A DNA stretch of 64,000 nt from Pseudomonas bubulae. Lineage in GTDB: Bacteria > Pseudomonadota > Gammaproteobacteria > Pseudomonadales > Pseudomonadaceae. Shown here piece after piece: positions 1-7,976 of this stretch. The notes beneath the pieces are model-generated. The model did not search any database. It saw nothing but the letters and a program-made list of their open reading frames with translations, and was not told the origin of the DNA. The stretch is taken from contig NZ_CP146077.1 of the NCBI RefSeq assembly GCF_037023725.1, forward strand, positions 2,455,001 through 2,519,000, in the 5' to 3' direction. A program made the position numbers and the translations under genes. Position 1 is the first letter of the stretch. The number at the start of each line of letters is the position of its first letter.

Positions 1-1
1 T

Positions 2-433
2 GATGACGTGACTCACGCCATCCGCAGTGAGACCGTAGCGGCCGGAGCCTCGAAAGTCGCGGCTTTGCCGGCTGTTCGCGATGCGTTGCTGCAGCGTCAG
101 CGTGCTTTCCTTGAGTTCCCGGGGCTGGTTGCAGATGGTCGGGACATGGGTACCGTGGTCTTTCCTGACGCGCCATTGAAGGTTTTTCTGACCGCTAGCG
201 CTGAGGAACGGGCCCGCCGCCGTTACTTGCAGTTGAAGGCCAAGGGCGATGATGTTAGTCTCTCGGGTCTGCTAGATGAGATTCGTGCCCGCGACGAGCG
301 TGACACACAGCGTGCAATAGCCCCGCTCAAGCCGGCGGCTGATGCCATACAGCTGGACTCCACGGAGTTGTCCATCGAGCAGGTGCTGGAACGCATCATG
401 AGCGAAATCGCACTTCGCGATATCGCTGGATGA
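2..433 (+). CDS. cmk: Cytidylate kinase, 3' part (5' end outside window)
   Basis: C-terminal ~143 residues of CMP/dCMP kinase, which phosphorylates (d)CMP with ATP in pyrimidine salvage and nucleotide supply. The reading frame is open through the left edge, so the GTG at 8 is not the start; the full family length is about 225-230 residues. Recognisable segments are [18 protein letters not shown], the nucleoside-binding part of the fold, followed by the Arg-rich lid [10 protein letters not shown] and the [15 protein letters not shown] segment typical of bacterial Cmk. The gene lies directly upstream of rpsA on the same strand, the usual cmk-rpsA arrangement of gamma-proteobacteria. Identity is secure; only the left boundary is artificial. 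Confidence 0.95.
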   Translation, partial: DDVTHAIRSETVAAGASKVAALPAVRDALLQRQRAFLEFPGLVADGRDMGTVVFPDAPLKVFLTASAEERARRRYLQLKAKGDDVSLSGLLDEIRARDERDTQRAIAPLKPAADAIQLDSTELSIEQVLERIMSEIALRDIAG

Positions 434-441
434 CCAAGAAA

Positions 442-537
442 GCGTGCAGGAGACCAGAAATAGTCCTGCATGCCTTCTTTTATATGAACGTAACCCACAT
501 TGTCTGGAATGTGGCTGATGGGCGTATTCCTTCGCCC
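442..537 (+). promoter_or_regulatory. Structured rpsA 5' leader (three hairpins)
   Basis: Three consecutive stem-loops can be read between cmk and rpsA. Hairpin I pairs 442-451 with 464-473 (10 bp with one G-U, loop GACCAGAAATAG). Hairpin II pairs CCACATT (495-501) with AATGTGG (508-514). Hairpin III pairs GGGCG (520-524) with CGCCC (533-537). They are separated by A/U-rich single strands and followed by AGGA at 547-550, six bases before the ATG. Gamma-proteobacterial rpsA leaders are known to fold into three such hairpins that recruit ribosomes and mediate autogenous repression by S1; assigning that role here is by analogy. Confidence 0.6.
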
Positions 538-556
538 TTGAACAACAGGAATTAAA

Positions 557-2251
557 ATGAGCGAAAGCTTTGCAGAACTCTTTGAAGAAAGCCTAAAAAC
601 CCTGAATCTTCAGGCTGGCTCGATCATCACCGCTATCATCGTTGATATCGATTACCAAGCTGGTTGGGTTACCGTTCACGCTGGTTTGAAGTCGGAAGGC
701 CTCATCCCGCTGGAGCAGTTCCACAACGACGCTGGCGAACTGAACATCAACATCGGTGATGAAGTTCACGTTGCGCTGGACGCGGTCGAAGACGGCTTTG
801 GCGAAACCAAACTGTCCCGTGAAAAAGCCAAGCGCGCTGAATGCTGGATCGTTCTGGAAGCAGCCTTCGCAGCAGAAGAAGTGGTCAAGGGCGTTATCAA
901 CGGTAAGGTTAAAGGCGGCTTCACTGTCGACGTTAACGGCATCCGTGCGTTCCTGCCAGGTTCTCTGGTTGACGTTCGTCCAGTGCGCGATACTACGCAC
1001 CTGGAAGGCAAAGAGCTGGAATTCAAGGTCATCAAGCTGGACCAGAAGCGCAACAACGTAGTTGTTTCGCGTCGCAGCGTGCTGGAAGCAGAGAACTCCG
1101 CCGAGCGTGAAGCTCTGCTGGAATCGCTGCAAGAAGGTCAGCAAGTTAAAGGTATCGTCAAAAACCTCACCGATTACGGCGCATTCGTCGATCTGGGTGG
1201 CGTTGATGGCCTGCTGCACATCACTGACATGGCTTGGAAGCGTATCAAGCATCCTTCCGAAATCGTCAACGTTGGCGACGAGATCGATGTCAAGGTTCTG
1301 AAATATGATCGCGAACGCAATCGTGTTTCCCTGGGCCTGAAGCAACTGGGCGAAGATCCATGGGTTGCTATCAAAGCCCGTTACCCAGAAAGCACTCGCG
1401 TTACCGCTCGTGTAACCAACCTGACTGACTACGGCTGCTTCGCAGAGCTGGAAGAAGGCGTTGAAGGTCTGGTACACGTTTCGGAAATGGACTGGACCAA
1501 CAAAAACATCCACCCTTCGAAAGTCGTACAAGTCGGCGACGAAGTGGAAGTTATGGTTCTGGACATCGACGAAGAGCGCCGTCGTATCTCCCTGGGCATC
1601 AAGCAGTGCAAATCTAACCCATGGGAAGATTTCTCTGGCCAGTTCAACAAGGGCGATAAAATCTCCGGCACCATCAAGTCGATCACCGATTTCGGTATCT
1701 TCATTGGTCTGGACGGCGGCATCGACGGCCTGGTTCACCTGTCCGACATCTCCTGGAACGAAGTTGGCGAAGAAGCCGTACGTCGTTTCAAGAAGGGCGA
1801 CGAGCTGGACACCGTTATCCTGTCTGTTGATCCAGAGCGCGAGCGCATCTCCCTGGGTATCAAGCAGCTGGAAAGCGATCCGTTCTCCGAGTACGTACAA
1901 GAGAACGACAAAGGCGCAATCGTTAAGGGCATCGTGAAAGAAGTTGACGCTAAAGGCGCCATCATCACTCTGGCCAACGATATCGAAGCGACTCTGAAAG
2001 CCTCCGAAATCAGCCGTGACCGCGTTGAAGACGCGCGCAACGTTCTGAAAGAAGGCGAAGAAGTAGAAGCCAAGATCATCAGCGTTGATCGCAAGAGCCG
2101 CGTAATCCAACTCTCCATCAAGTCGAAAGATGATGCTGAAGAGAAAGAAGCAATCCAGAGCCTGCGCGACAAGCCAGCTACCTCTGACATTGCTGCTGGT
2201 CCGACCACTTTGGGCGACCTGCTGCGTGCACAAATGGAAAAACAGAACTAA
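557..2251 (+). CDS. rpsA: 30S ribosomal protein S1
   Basis: Encodes 564 residues, the usual length for gamma-proteobacterial S1 (about 557-562). S1 binds mRNA on the 30S subunit and unfolds structured translation-initiation regions. The protein shows the serial S1/OB-fold repeats: two N-terminal divergent repeats that dock on the ribosome, then four canonical RNA-binding repeats recognised by recurring [20 protein letters not shown], [18 protein letters not shown] and [22 protein letters not shown] segments, each ending in ERxRxSLGxKQ. Start ATG at 557 has AGGA at 547-550. It is transcribed after cmk, possibly with its own promoter in the 120-bp gap, and ends at a strong intrinsic terminator. 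Nothing unusual in the protein. Confidence 0.98.
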   Translation: MSESFAELFEESLKTLNLQAGSIITAIIVDIDYQAGWVTVHAGLKSEGLIPLEQFHNDAGELNINIGDEVHVALDAVEDGFGETKLSREKAKRAECWIVLEAAFAAEEVVKGVINGKVKGGFTVDVNGIRAFLPGSLVDVRPVRDTTHLEGKELEFKVIKLDQKRNNVVVSRRSVLEAENSAEREALLESLQEGQQVKGIVKNLTDYGAFVDLGGVDGLLHITDMAWKRIKHPSEIVNVGDEIDVKVLKYDRERNRVSLGLKQLGEDPWVAIKARYPESTRVTARVTNLTDYGCFAELEEGVEGLVHVSEMDWTNKNIHPSKVVQVGDEVEVMVLDIDEERRRISLGIKQCKSNPWEDFSGQFNKGDKISGTIKSITDFGIFIGLDGGIDGLVHLSDISWNEVGEEAVRRFKKGDELDTVILSVDPERERISLGIKQLESDPFSEYVQENDKGAIVKGIVKEVDAKGAIITLANDIEATLKASEISRDRVEDARNVLKEGEEVEAKIISVDRKSRVIQLSIKSKDDAEEKEAIQSLRDKPATSDIAAGPTTLGDLLRAQMEKQN

Positions 2252-2268
2252 GTTCTGATTGACCATAG

Positions 2269-2297
2269 AAAAAGGGCGACTTAGGTCGCCCTTTTTT
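2269..2297 (+). terminator. Rho-independent terminator after rpsA
   Basis: A perfect 12-bp stem (2269-2280 with 2285-2296) has a TTAG loop and ends in a T run. It lies 18 nt after the rpsA stop. The A run on the 5' side makes it look bidirectional, but no reverse-strand gene converges on it. Confidence 0.92.
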
Positions 2298-2580
2298 GTG
2301 CCTGCGATTTGTGATGGTGCTTAGCAGGATCTTTTGTAGGTCGGTTTGCTGCACGTCAGGGAGCTAGCTGTGGGGCAGGGTGAGTGCTGTCGCTGTGCGG
2401 CCTGTGAGCGACCATGGGCTGTTTGGGCCTGATGGCTATGATGGTGGGTGGTGGAGTCGATTTTTTACAGTGCTTATGCGGGTTGTAAAGATAAGTCAAT
2501 CCCTGGGCTGTTCAAATTCATTCGATCATGCTAAAACCTTGGGAGCGCTGATCTAGCTGCTTGAAAAAGAAGGGAAAAAT
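2298..2580 (+). other. rpsA-ihfB intergenic region
   Basis: About 280 bp without a credible ORF. It must carry the ihfB promoter because rpsA is terminated just upstream. The last 130 bases are AT-rich (for example the T run at 2461-2466 and TTCAAATTCATT from 2511), but no -35/-10 pair with proper spacing stands out. AAGG at 2572-2575 serves as ribosome-binding site for ihfB. Confidence 0.5.
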
Positions 2581-2877
2581 ATGACGAAGTCGGAGTTGAT
2601 CGAACGAATTGTCACCCATCAAGGGCTACTCTCATCCAAGGATGTGGAGTTGGCCATCAAGACCATGCTTGAACAAATGTCTCAATGCCTCGCGACCGGG
2701 GATCGTATTGAAATCCGTGGTTTTGGCAGCTTCTCCCTGCATTACCGCGCCCCTCGTGTAGGCCGCAACCCCAAGACAGGCCAGTCGGTCAGCCTGGATG
2801 GAAAATTTGTGCCTCATTTCAAACCGGGCAAAGAGCTGCGAGACCGGGTGAACGAGGATGAGGAAGACGACATTTAA
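2581..2877 (+). CDS. ihfB: Integration host factor subunit beta
   Basis: 98-residue beta subunit of the heterodimeric DNA-bending protein IHF, which acts in the nucleoid in sigma-54 promoter activation, recombination and replication. The sequence matches the HU/IHF fold: an N-terminal helical part ([10 protein letters not shown]...[17 protein letters not shown]), the beta-ribbon core [15 protein letters not shown], and the arm [15 protein letters not shown], whose conserved proline intercalates into DNA, followed by [11 protein letters not shown]. The alpha subunit is encoded elsewhere, near pheT in pseudomonads. The acidic tail NEDEEDDI is usual for IHF-beta. It is followed after 23 nt by lapA, the conserved ihfB-lapA order. 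Confidence 0.97.
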   Translation: MTKSELIERIVTHQGLLSSKDVELAIKTMLEQMSQCLATGDRIEIRGFGSFSLHYRAPRVGRNPKTGQSVSLDGKFVPHFKPGKELRDRVNEDEEDDI

Positions 2878-2900
2878 CCTTCAGGGAACAGGAGTTGCCG

Positions 2901-3164
2901 ATGCGTACCTTTAAGCGTGCTGCGTCAGTGGTATTTGGGCTGATTGTCATTTTTGGGGTGCTTATTTTTATCCTGGAAAATCAACAGCCTGTAGCATTGG
3001 TGTTTTTGGGCTGGCGCACACCCGAATTACCTGGGTCGTTGTTGATCATCTGCGCACTGCTGCTAGGTATGGCTATCGGCCCTGGTCTGGGTTGGCTAGC
3101 CTACAGTCGCAAAGCCCGCAAGCTGAAGCTCGAGCTGATGGTGCAAGCCAAGCCAGCAATTTAG
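2901..3164 (+). CDS. lapA: LapA-family (DUF1049) inner-membrane protein
   Basis: 87-residue membrane protein of the LapA/YciS family. In E. coli LapA works with LapB to tie LPS synthesis (LpxC turnover) to LPS transport. Two hydrophobic segments are visible, residues ~9-30 (VVFGLIVIFGVLIFIL) and ~46-68 (LLIICALLLGMAIGPGLGW), joined by the family's ENQQPVALVFLGW stretch, then a short basic cytoplasmic tail. I chose ATG 2901 over the in-frame TTG at 2895 because AGGAG (2890-2894) sits six bases before the ATG. The usual partner lapB is not adjacent. Location next to wzz is typical in Pseudomonas. Confidence 0.88.
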   Translation: MRTFKRAASVVFGLIVIFGVLIFILENQQPVALVFLGWRTPELPGSLLIICALLLGMAIGPGLGWLAYSRKARKLKLELMVQAKPAI

Positions 3165-3483
3165 GCGCGTCTGGATCCCATTTGCACCATGGATGGCGCA
3201 TTAGGCAGGGAAAGGAATGTCTGGATAGTTGGTATTTAAAGAATGGTTTAAGCCTCAAACATTCCGTTGAGCCGGAAACAACATCATTGTGCCACTCTTA
3301 TATTGAAATGTTCTGGAATGCTGGCAAAATGCGGGCTGCTCTCGATTGCCAGTGATTTTTATGCTTTATCAGGTGCGCATTGATGCTCAAGCCTGATGAT
3401 TAAAACAATAAAAGCCAGTTAAGCGTATGTAAGAATTCCTGCATAACGAGCCCGCAGTTTCTTTTAGAAGGCAGGCCCCGGTT
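3165..3483 (+). other. lapA-wzz intergenic region
   Basis: About 320 bp marking the entry to the O-antigen locus. A small ORF can be drawn across 3092-3355 but it overlaps lapA in another frame and has no recognisable product. The second half is AT-rich and presumably carries the wzz promoter. No ops/JUMPstart element is visible here; it lies after rfaH instead. No terminator was seen after lapA. Confidence 0.5.
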
Positions 3484-4845
3484 GTGAATAGCAAATCCCG
3501 TATCCCCGCTGGAAATCCGTCGTTTGAAGTGGACCTGTTCACTTTATTTCAGGCGGTCTGGAACAAAAAATCCATCATCATTGCAACGAGCGCGCTTTGT
3601 GGCATTGCAGCATTGGGTTATGCCTATTTCGTGACGCCTGAGTACCAGGTGAGCAGCATCTTGCGGCCTGCCGCGATCAACGAACTGGATGCCCTCAATC
3701 GTTCGGGTGTTTACACCTTGCCGCCTAAAGAAGCTTTGTTAAAAGTCGGTTCATCACTTGAGTCCTATGAGACGCGCCTGAGCTTTTTCAAAGCTAATCA
3801 GGCTCTGTTCAGCCAATTCAAGCGTCCGGGCCGGACCTTGGAGCAGAGTTTTGAAGATTTCAATCGTGACTCGCTTAAGCTGATTCTGCCTGATCCAACA
3901 AAAGCTGATTCGCTTAATGTTTCCATAGGCTTGGAGCTGAACTACCCCAAGGGTGTGGACGGTGTGCAAATTCTTAACGGATTTGTGGATCACGCCATTA
4001 CAGCTGAGCGTGATCAAATTTCCGCCGATCTGAAGGTTATCGTCAATAATCGTTTAACCGAGCTCAAGGGTAAGATCGACGCTGCTCGCTCCAACTATGA
4101 GACCGAAAAGCAGGCGCGGATTGCTACCTTGCTCGAGACGGATAATCTCAAGCGCGCGCAATTGCAGGACGAACTCAAGGCTTTGCGTCAACAGCTCAAG
4201 ACTGGACGCATGGATCGTATGGCCCAGTTGAGTGAGGCCATTGGCATTGCCAAGGCGCTGGGTATACAAAAGCCTACAACCCCCTCCGCTTTGGGCGATT
4301 CTGCGCGACCGGCTGATTCCAGTCTTATGCGCACCGAAATAAACAATCAACAGATCCCCTTGTACTTTCTTGGTGTAGAGGCGCTAGAGGCAGAGCGTGC
4401 TGCTTTGAAGAATCGTAGTAACGACGATTTTACCGAAAACCGTATCGCCCAGATCGCTCGTGAACTGTTGTTGTTGCAAAGCAACCGTGAAGTCGAAGTT
4501 CTTAAGCTGCGTCAAAATGAAGACCTCTTTTTAAGTGGTGTCGAGCCACTGCGTGCAGAAATTGTCCGTTTGGGTGGGGTTAGCAATCTCGATTTTACTA
4601 ATTTGAAGCTGGTATCCATTGACCGCAAGGCTCTGGAACCCGTGGCTCCAATCAAGCCAAAAAAAGCCTTGATTACCTTGTTGGGGTTGGTGCTGGGCGC
4701 TCTGTTTGGCATCTTGATCGTTATCGCCAAGTACTTTGTAGCTCAGCGTCGTGACGGGCTTCAGCAGCCTCTCTCGGTGCAAAGCCGAAGAGATCCGACT
4801 GAAACGACGGGTGCTGGTAACCTTTTACAAAAGGATCTGCGCTGA
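3484..4845 (+). CDS. wzz: O-antigen chain-length determinant (Wzz/PCP1 family)
   Basis: 453-residue polysaccharide co-polymerase that sets the modal length of Wzy-polymerised O antigen in the inner membrane. It has the family layout: an N-terminal membrane helix at residues ~31-52 (SIIIATSALCGIAALGYAYFV), a long alpha-helical periplasmic part rich in coiled-coil-like charged helices, and a C-terminal helix at ~398-420 preceded by the proline motif PVAPIKPKK. The length exceeds the ~330-350 residues of enteric WzzB, matching the longer Pseudomonas forms. The start is GTG 3484, with AAGG at 3466-3469. It stands apart from the rest of the locus, separated by an eroded gene and rfaH, so it probably has its own promoter. 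Confidence 0.92.
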   Translation: MNSKSRIPAGNPSFEVDLFTLFQAVWNKKSIIIATSALCGIAALGYAYFVTPEYQVSSILRPAAINELDALNRSGVYTLPPKEALLKVGSSLESYETRLSFFKANQALFSQFKRPGRTLEQSFEDFNRDSLKLILPDPTKADSLNVSIGLELNYPKGVDGVQILNGFVDHAITAERDQISADLKVIVNNRLTELKGKIDAARSNYETEKQARIATLLETDNLKRAQLQDELKALRQQLKTGRMDRMAQLSEAIGIAKALGIQKPTTPSALGDSARPADSSLMRTEINNQQIPLYFLGVEALEAERAALKNRSNDDFTENRIAQIARELLLLQSNREVEVLKLRQNEDLFLSGVEPLRAEIVRLGGVSNLDFTNLKLVSIDRKALEPVAPIKPKKALITLLGLVLGALFGILIVIAKYFVAQRRDGLQQPLSVQSRRDPTETTGAGNLLQKDLR

Positions 4846-4940
4846 TAGGGGGCTGGGCTGACACATTGCAAGCCACTAGTTGATGGATTAATTGCTTCTT
4901 CATGGAGCTGTACTGAGAGCAACCTGTACCTTATCAGCTC

Positions 4941-5700
4941 ATGTTTCAACATGGCGCCGTCAACGGCGTCATGGGTTCGCACCATCAGTTGCAGATGGGC
5001 ACCCTGAGTAATCTGTTAATCGACGGCGGTCTGTTTCAGGGCAATGAGCGCACTGTCAGCGGTGTCATCGGTGCATTGCATCCGCGAAAACTTTGTACTT
5101 GCCGGTATCAAAGTGCTGATGCTTACCCATGTCCAAGCTGATCATGTCGGATGCATTCCATAATTTTTTGGCGGCAGGTCTCAAGGATCCGATTGTGTGC
5201 AGTGATGCTCCCTCGCCGAAATTATTGGCGTTGGTGCTTTAAGGCTAATTGCGCCTGGAATTGAGCAGAGAGTCGGCACACATTGATCCTTGTCTGAGAC
5301 GGCTGAAGCAGCACATGACCGAGATGCCTGCTCATCAGTGGTTCTGCATAAGTCAAGAATGACACTCTGCAGACGCAGACCAGATACAAAAGTACGGCCA
5401 CCCAAGCGGTTATGTTGAATTGGAGGGCAAGCGCTGTATCATTCGCGCAGGCATCAGCACCTTGGGTGGCAATTTTCCCATGCCGATCAGCATGGTTTGC
5501 TCGGCTTTGTTTCAGGTATGAAGCATTGGGCCGAGAAATATGCTTGGGGTATGGCGAAATAGTGGCGGAACGGGTGGTGGCAGTGAAATTGTCAAACCTG
5601 TATCAAACTCAAAACAGATTCGTTGAGGCATTCATCCCGGCGAGCTGAAGGCCACCCTGTTATTGGCACATGCACTGTACGATGGTAAAACACGGAAGAA
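4941..5700 (+). pseudogene. Degenerate MBL-fold/beta-CASP RNA hydrolase gene
   Basis: Fragments of one protein family can be followed through three frames. From 4941 HGAVNGVMGSHHQLQMG...LLIDGGLFQG reads as the N-terminus of a metallo-beta-lactamase/beta-CASP hydrolase. At 5121-5160 comes LTHVQADHVGCIP, the metal motif, with the second His replaced by Gln and a stop right after. At 5163-5241 FLAAGLKDPIVCSDAPSPKL continues in another frame. From about 5388 QKYGHPSGYVELEGKRC and, after a frameshift, SHADQHGLLGFVSGMKHW match the C-terminal part. The central ~250 residues of the family are missing, so the gene carries a large deletion, frameshifts and stops. It cannot make an active enzyme. The exact ends are approximate; the 3' remnant may run close to the rfaH start. 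Confidence 0.75.
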
Positions 5701-5719
5701 CTTACTAAATGAATTATCC

Positions 5720-6247
5720 ATGCCCATGATCAGCACCGCAGCAGCTCAGGAATCGACAGTGGCCACAACCGGCGAGTGGTATCTGGTGCAATGCAAGCCC
5801 AGACAGGACGAGCGTGCAGAAGAAAACCTTATACGCCAGGGTTATGGGTGTTCACGGCCCACATGCAGGCGTGAGCGAACCCTGCGTGGCCAGATGCACT
5901 ACGCTGAGGAATCGCTGTTTCCTGGCTACTTGTTTATACATATGCCTGAAGGTGCCAACTGGGCTCCTCTACGCTCCACCCGTGGCGTAGCTCGAGTGGT
6001 GGCCTTTGGTGGTCGGCCGCTGGCAGTCGGTCACGAGCTGATTATGCAGCTGCAGAGTCGCGCGAGTACTCATATTATCGCCAAATTTAACCCTGGCGAT
6101 AAAGTCACCATCCTTGATCAAGGTTTCGCAGGTATTGAGTCCATTTTCATGACAATGGACGGCGAAGAGCGGGTCATCCTGCTTATTAACTTGATGAATC
6201 GTCAGCAACAGATCAGCTTGCCTTTGGCGAGTATCGCCAATCGTTGA
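5720..6247 (+). CDS. rfaH: RfaH-type transcription antiterminator (NusG paralogue)
   Basis: 175-residue NusG-family protein that, in RfaH, binds RNA polymerase paused at ops sites, suppresses termination and couples translation over long surface-polysaccharide operons. The N-terminal NGN domain opens with WYLVQCKPRQDERAEENL, the RfaH signature, and continues with ESLFPGYLFIHMP and LRSTRGVARVVAFGG. The C-terminal KOW-like domain has GDKVTILDQGFAGIESIFM and ends ERVILLINLMNRQQQISLP. Two ATGs (5720, 5726) are possible starts; the longer open frame from TTG 5663 runs through MBL pseudogene remnants and is not favoured. An ops-like element lies 71 nt downstream, before rfbA, so the locus carries both regulator and site. 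Confidence 0.9.
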   Translation: MPMISTAAAQESTVATTGEWYLVQCKPRQDERAEENLIRQGYGCSRPTCRRERTLRGQMHYAEESLFPGYLFIHMPEGANWAPLRSTRGVARVVAFGGRPLAVGHELIMQLQSRASTHIIAKFNPGDKVTILDQGFAGIESIFMTMDGEERVILLINLMNRQQQISLPLASIANR

Positions 6248-6317
6248 ATAAACGCAGACTAAAGCCGGGGCTATCAATAGTCTTACAACCGTTCTCAGGA
6301 AATCGACGAAGAATCCT

Positions 6318-6336
6318 GGGGCGGTAGCGTACTTTT
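6318..6336 (+). promoter_or_regulatory. ops / JUMPstart core element
   Basis: GGGGCGGTAGCGTACTTTTT contains the ops dodecamer GGCGGTAGCGTG with only the last base changed (A for G), preceded by the extra G residues and followed by the T-rich tract typical of JUMPstart sequences. ops in the nontemplate strand pauses RNA polymerase and loads RfaH. It lies in the 165-bp leader between rfaH and rfbA, so it should act on transcription of the whole 6.4-17.9 kb O-antigen operon but not on rfaH itself. Confidence 0.85.
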
Positions 6337-6412
6337 TTAAAACTCAAATTTATCTCATCACCGGCCAGCGCTGCGAGTGGTGCATTCGAATAATTAAGGA
6401 AGTGCTTGAAAC

Positions 6413-7306
6413 ATGATCTCGATCAAGCGTAAAGGCATCATTCTTGCTGGTGGCTCAGGTACGCGCCTGCATCCGCTCACGCTGGGAGTCTCTAAACAGA
6501 TGCTGCCGATCTACGACAAGCCGATGATCTTTTACCCGCTGTCTGTTTTGATGCTGGCGGGGATACAGGAAATTCTGATTATTTCTACTCCGGAAGATCT
6601 GCCAAGTTTTGAAAAATTGCTAGGTAATGGCAGTCATTATGGTATTGAGCTCAGTTATGCCGAACAACCTAGTCCCGACGGACTGGCACAAGCCTTTATT
6701 ATTGGTGAGGCCTTTATTGGTCAAGATCCGGTCTGCCTGATTCTGGGTGACAATATTTTCTATGGACAGCACTTCTCGGACAACTTGCGCTCAGCAATGT
6801 CAAAGACGGTAGGTGCTACAGTTTTTGGTTATCACGTCAGTGACCCCGAGCGTTTTGGCGTCGTGGAGTTTGACAGCTCTGGCCAGGCGCTTAGCATCGA
6901 GGAGAAACCGCCTAAACCCAAATCGAACTATGCAGTGACCGGGCTGTATTTCTACGACAACCAGATTGTTGAGATAGCGAAGAAGATCAAACCTTCGGCA
7001 AGGGGCGAGCTTGAGATTACCGATGTCAACCAGGCATATCTAGAACAGAAAGAACTGAGCGTTGAAATATTGGGGCGCGGGTTTGCCTGGCTTGACACTG
7101 GGACCCATGAATCACTGCTGGAGGCGAGTCATTTTGTCCATACCATTGAGAAGCGCCAGGGATTGAAGGTTGCTTGCCTGGAAGAAATTGCATTCAACAA
7201 TGGCTGGATAACCTCTCAGGTGTTGGCTGAGCAGGCCGAAAGATTTAAAAAAACCGGTTACGGACAATACCTGGGCAAGCTGTTATCTGAGGGGAGCGGT
7301 GCATGA
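6413..7306 (+). CDS. rfbA: Glucose-1-phosphate thymidylyltransferase
   Basis: 297 residues, the normal length of RmlA/RfbA. It joins glucose-1-phosphate and dTTP to give dTDP-glucose, the first step of dTDP-L-rhamnose and related dTDP-6-deoxyhexose synthesis in the cytosol. The nucleotidyltransferase P-loop [17 protein letters not shown] lies at residues ~5-22, followed by the sugar-phosphate-binding region [18 protein letters not shown]; the product-binding segment [10 protein letters not shown] and [10 protein letters not shown] are also clear. ATG 6413 follows an AAGGAAG motif. Its stop overlaps the next start (ATGA, 4 nt), so it is translationally coupled to rfbC. rfbB and rfbD do not accompany it. 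Confidence 0.97.
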   Translation: MISIKRKGIILAGGSGTRLHPLTLGVSKQMLPIYDKPMIFYPLSVLMLAGIQEILIISTPEDLPSFEKLLGNGSHYGIELSYAEQPSPDGLAQAFIIGEAFIGQDPVCLILGDNIFYGQHFSDNLRSAMSKTVGATVFGYHVSDPERFGVVEFDSSGQALSIEEKPPKPKSNYAVTGLYFYDNQIVEIAKKIKPSARGELEITDVNQAYLEQKELSVEILGRGFAWLDTGTHESLLEASHFVHTIEKRQGLKVACLEEIAFNNGWITSQVLAEQAERFKKTGYGQYLGKLLSEGSGA

Positions 7307-7851
7307 AATTTATGCCATCAACATTGCCTGGCGTGGTGATCATCGAGCCGGACGTTTACGAAGATGAACGCGGCTGGTTCATGGAAAGTTTCAATGCTCG
7401 CAAGTTTGAAGACGGCTTGCAGCAATTGGGGCTGCCGATTCCTGATCCCTTTGTACAAGACAATCAGTCTTGCTCCAGAAAGGGCGTGCTACGTGGATTG
7501 CATTATCAAATCGAGCCTTTTGCACAAGGGAAATTGGTCAGTGTAACCCAGGGTGCTGTTTTTGATGTGGCGGTCGATATTCGTGTGCAGTCGCCGACTT
7601 TTGGTCAATGGTTTGGACTGGAACTCAGTGCGGATAATAAAAAAATGTTGTGGATACCTGCGGGTTTTGCACATGGCTTTCTTGCGTTGGAAGACCATAC
7701 AAAGTTCAGCTATAAAACCACCAATTTTTACGATCAGACATCGGAACGGAGTGTGCTCTGGTGTGATGAAGATCTTGCAATAGAGTGGCCGGATGTGAGG
7801 GATTATATAATTAATGAGAAAGACCAGCACGCCCCTGTGCTACGGCCGTAA
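7303..7851 (+). CDS. rfbC: dTDP-4-dehydrorhamnose 3,5-epimerase
   Basis: 182-residue cupin-fold epimerase that converts dTDP-4-keto-6-deoxyglucose to the L-lyxo intermediate for rhamnose. Family marks: N-terminal [23 protein letters not shown], the substrate-contact stretch [20 protein letters not shown] containing the catalytic His of RGLHYQ, then the C-terminal [15 protein letters not shown]. It overlaps rfbA by 4 nt. With no 4,6-dehydratase (rfbB) or reductase (rfbD) beside it, the pathway here is incomplete and must borrow those activities from elsewhere in the genome. After the stop there are 125 non-coding bases before the next gene. Confidence 0.96.
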   Translation: MKFMPSTLPGVVIIEPDVYEDERGWFMESFNARKFEDGLQQLGLPIPDPFVQDNQSCSRKGVLRGLHYQIEPFAQGKLVSVTQGAVFDVAVDIRVQSPTFGQWFGLELSADNKKMLWIPAGFAHGFLALEDHTKFSYKTTNFYDQTSERSVLWCDEDLAIEWPDVRDYIINEKDQHAPVLRP

Positions 7852-7976
7852 AAAGTGATGATGGTTTTGGTATGCAGGGTATAAGGTTTTCAAGAAGTTA
7901 ATGCAAATGGCGGATCGCTTACTGTGTGACTTGGAGGATAAACACTATTAAATCACGAGTGAGCAGGTGGGTGTGA

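Noticed and set aside
593..2266. 557-codon reverse-strand ORF
   Set aside because: It is a mirror frame of rpsA, with biased codon content and no recognisable domain; rpsA is certain.
3092..3355. 87-codon ORF after lapA
   Set aside because: Overlaps lapA in another frame and has no similarity to a known protein.
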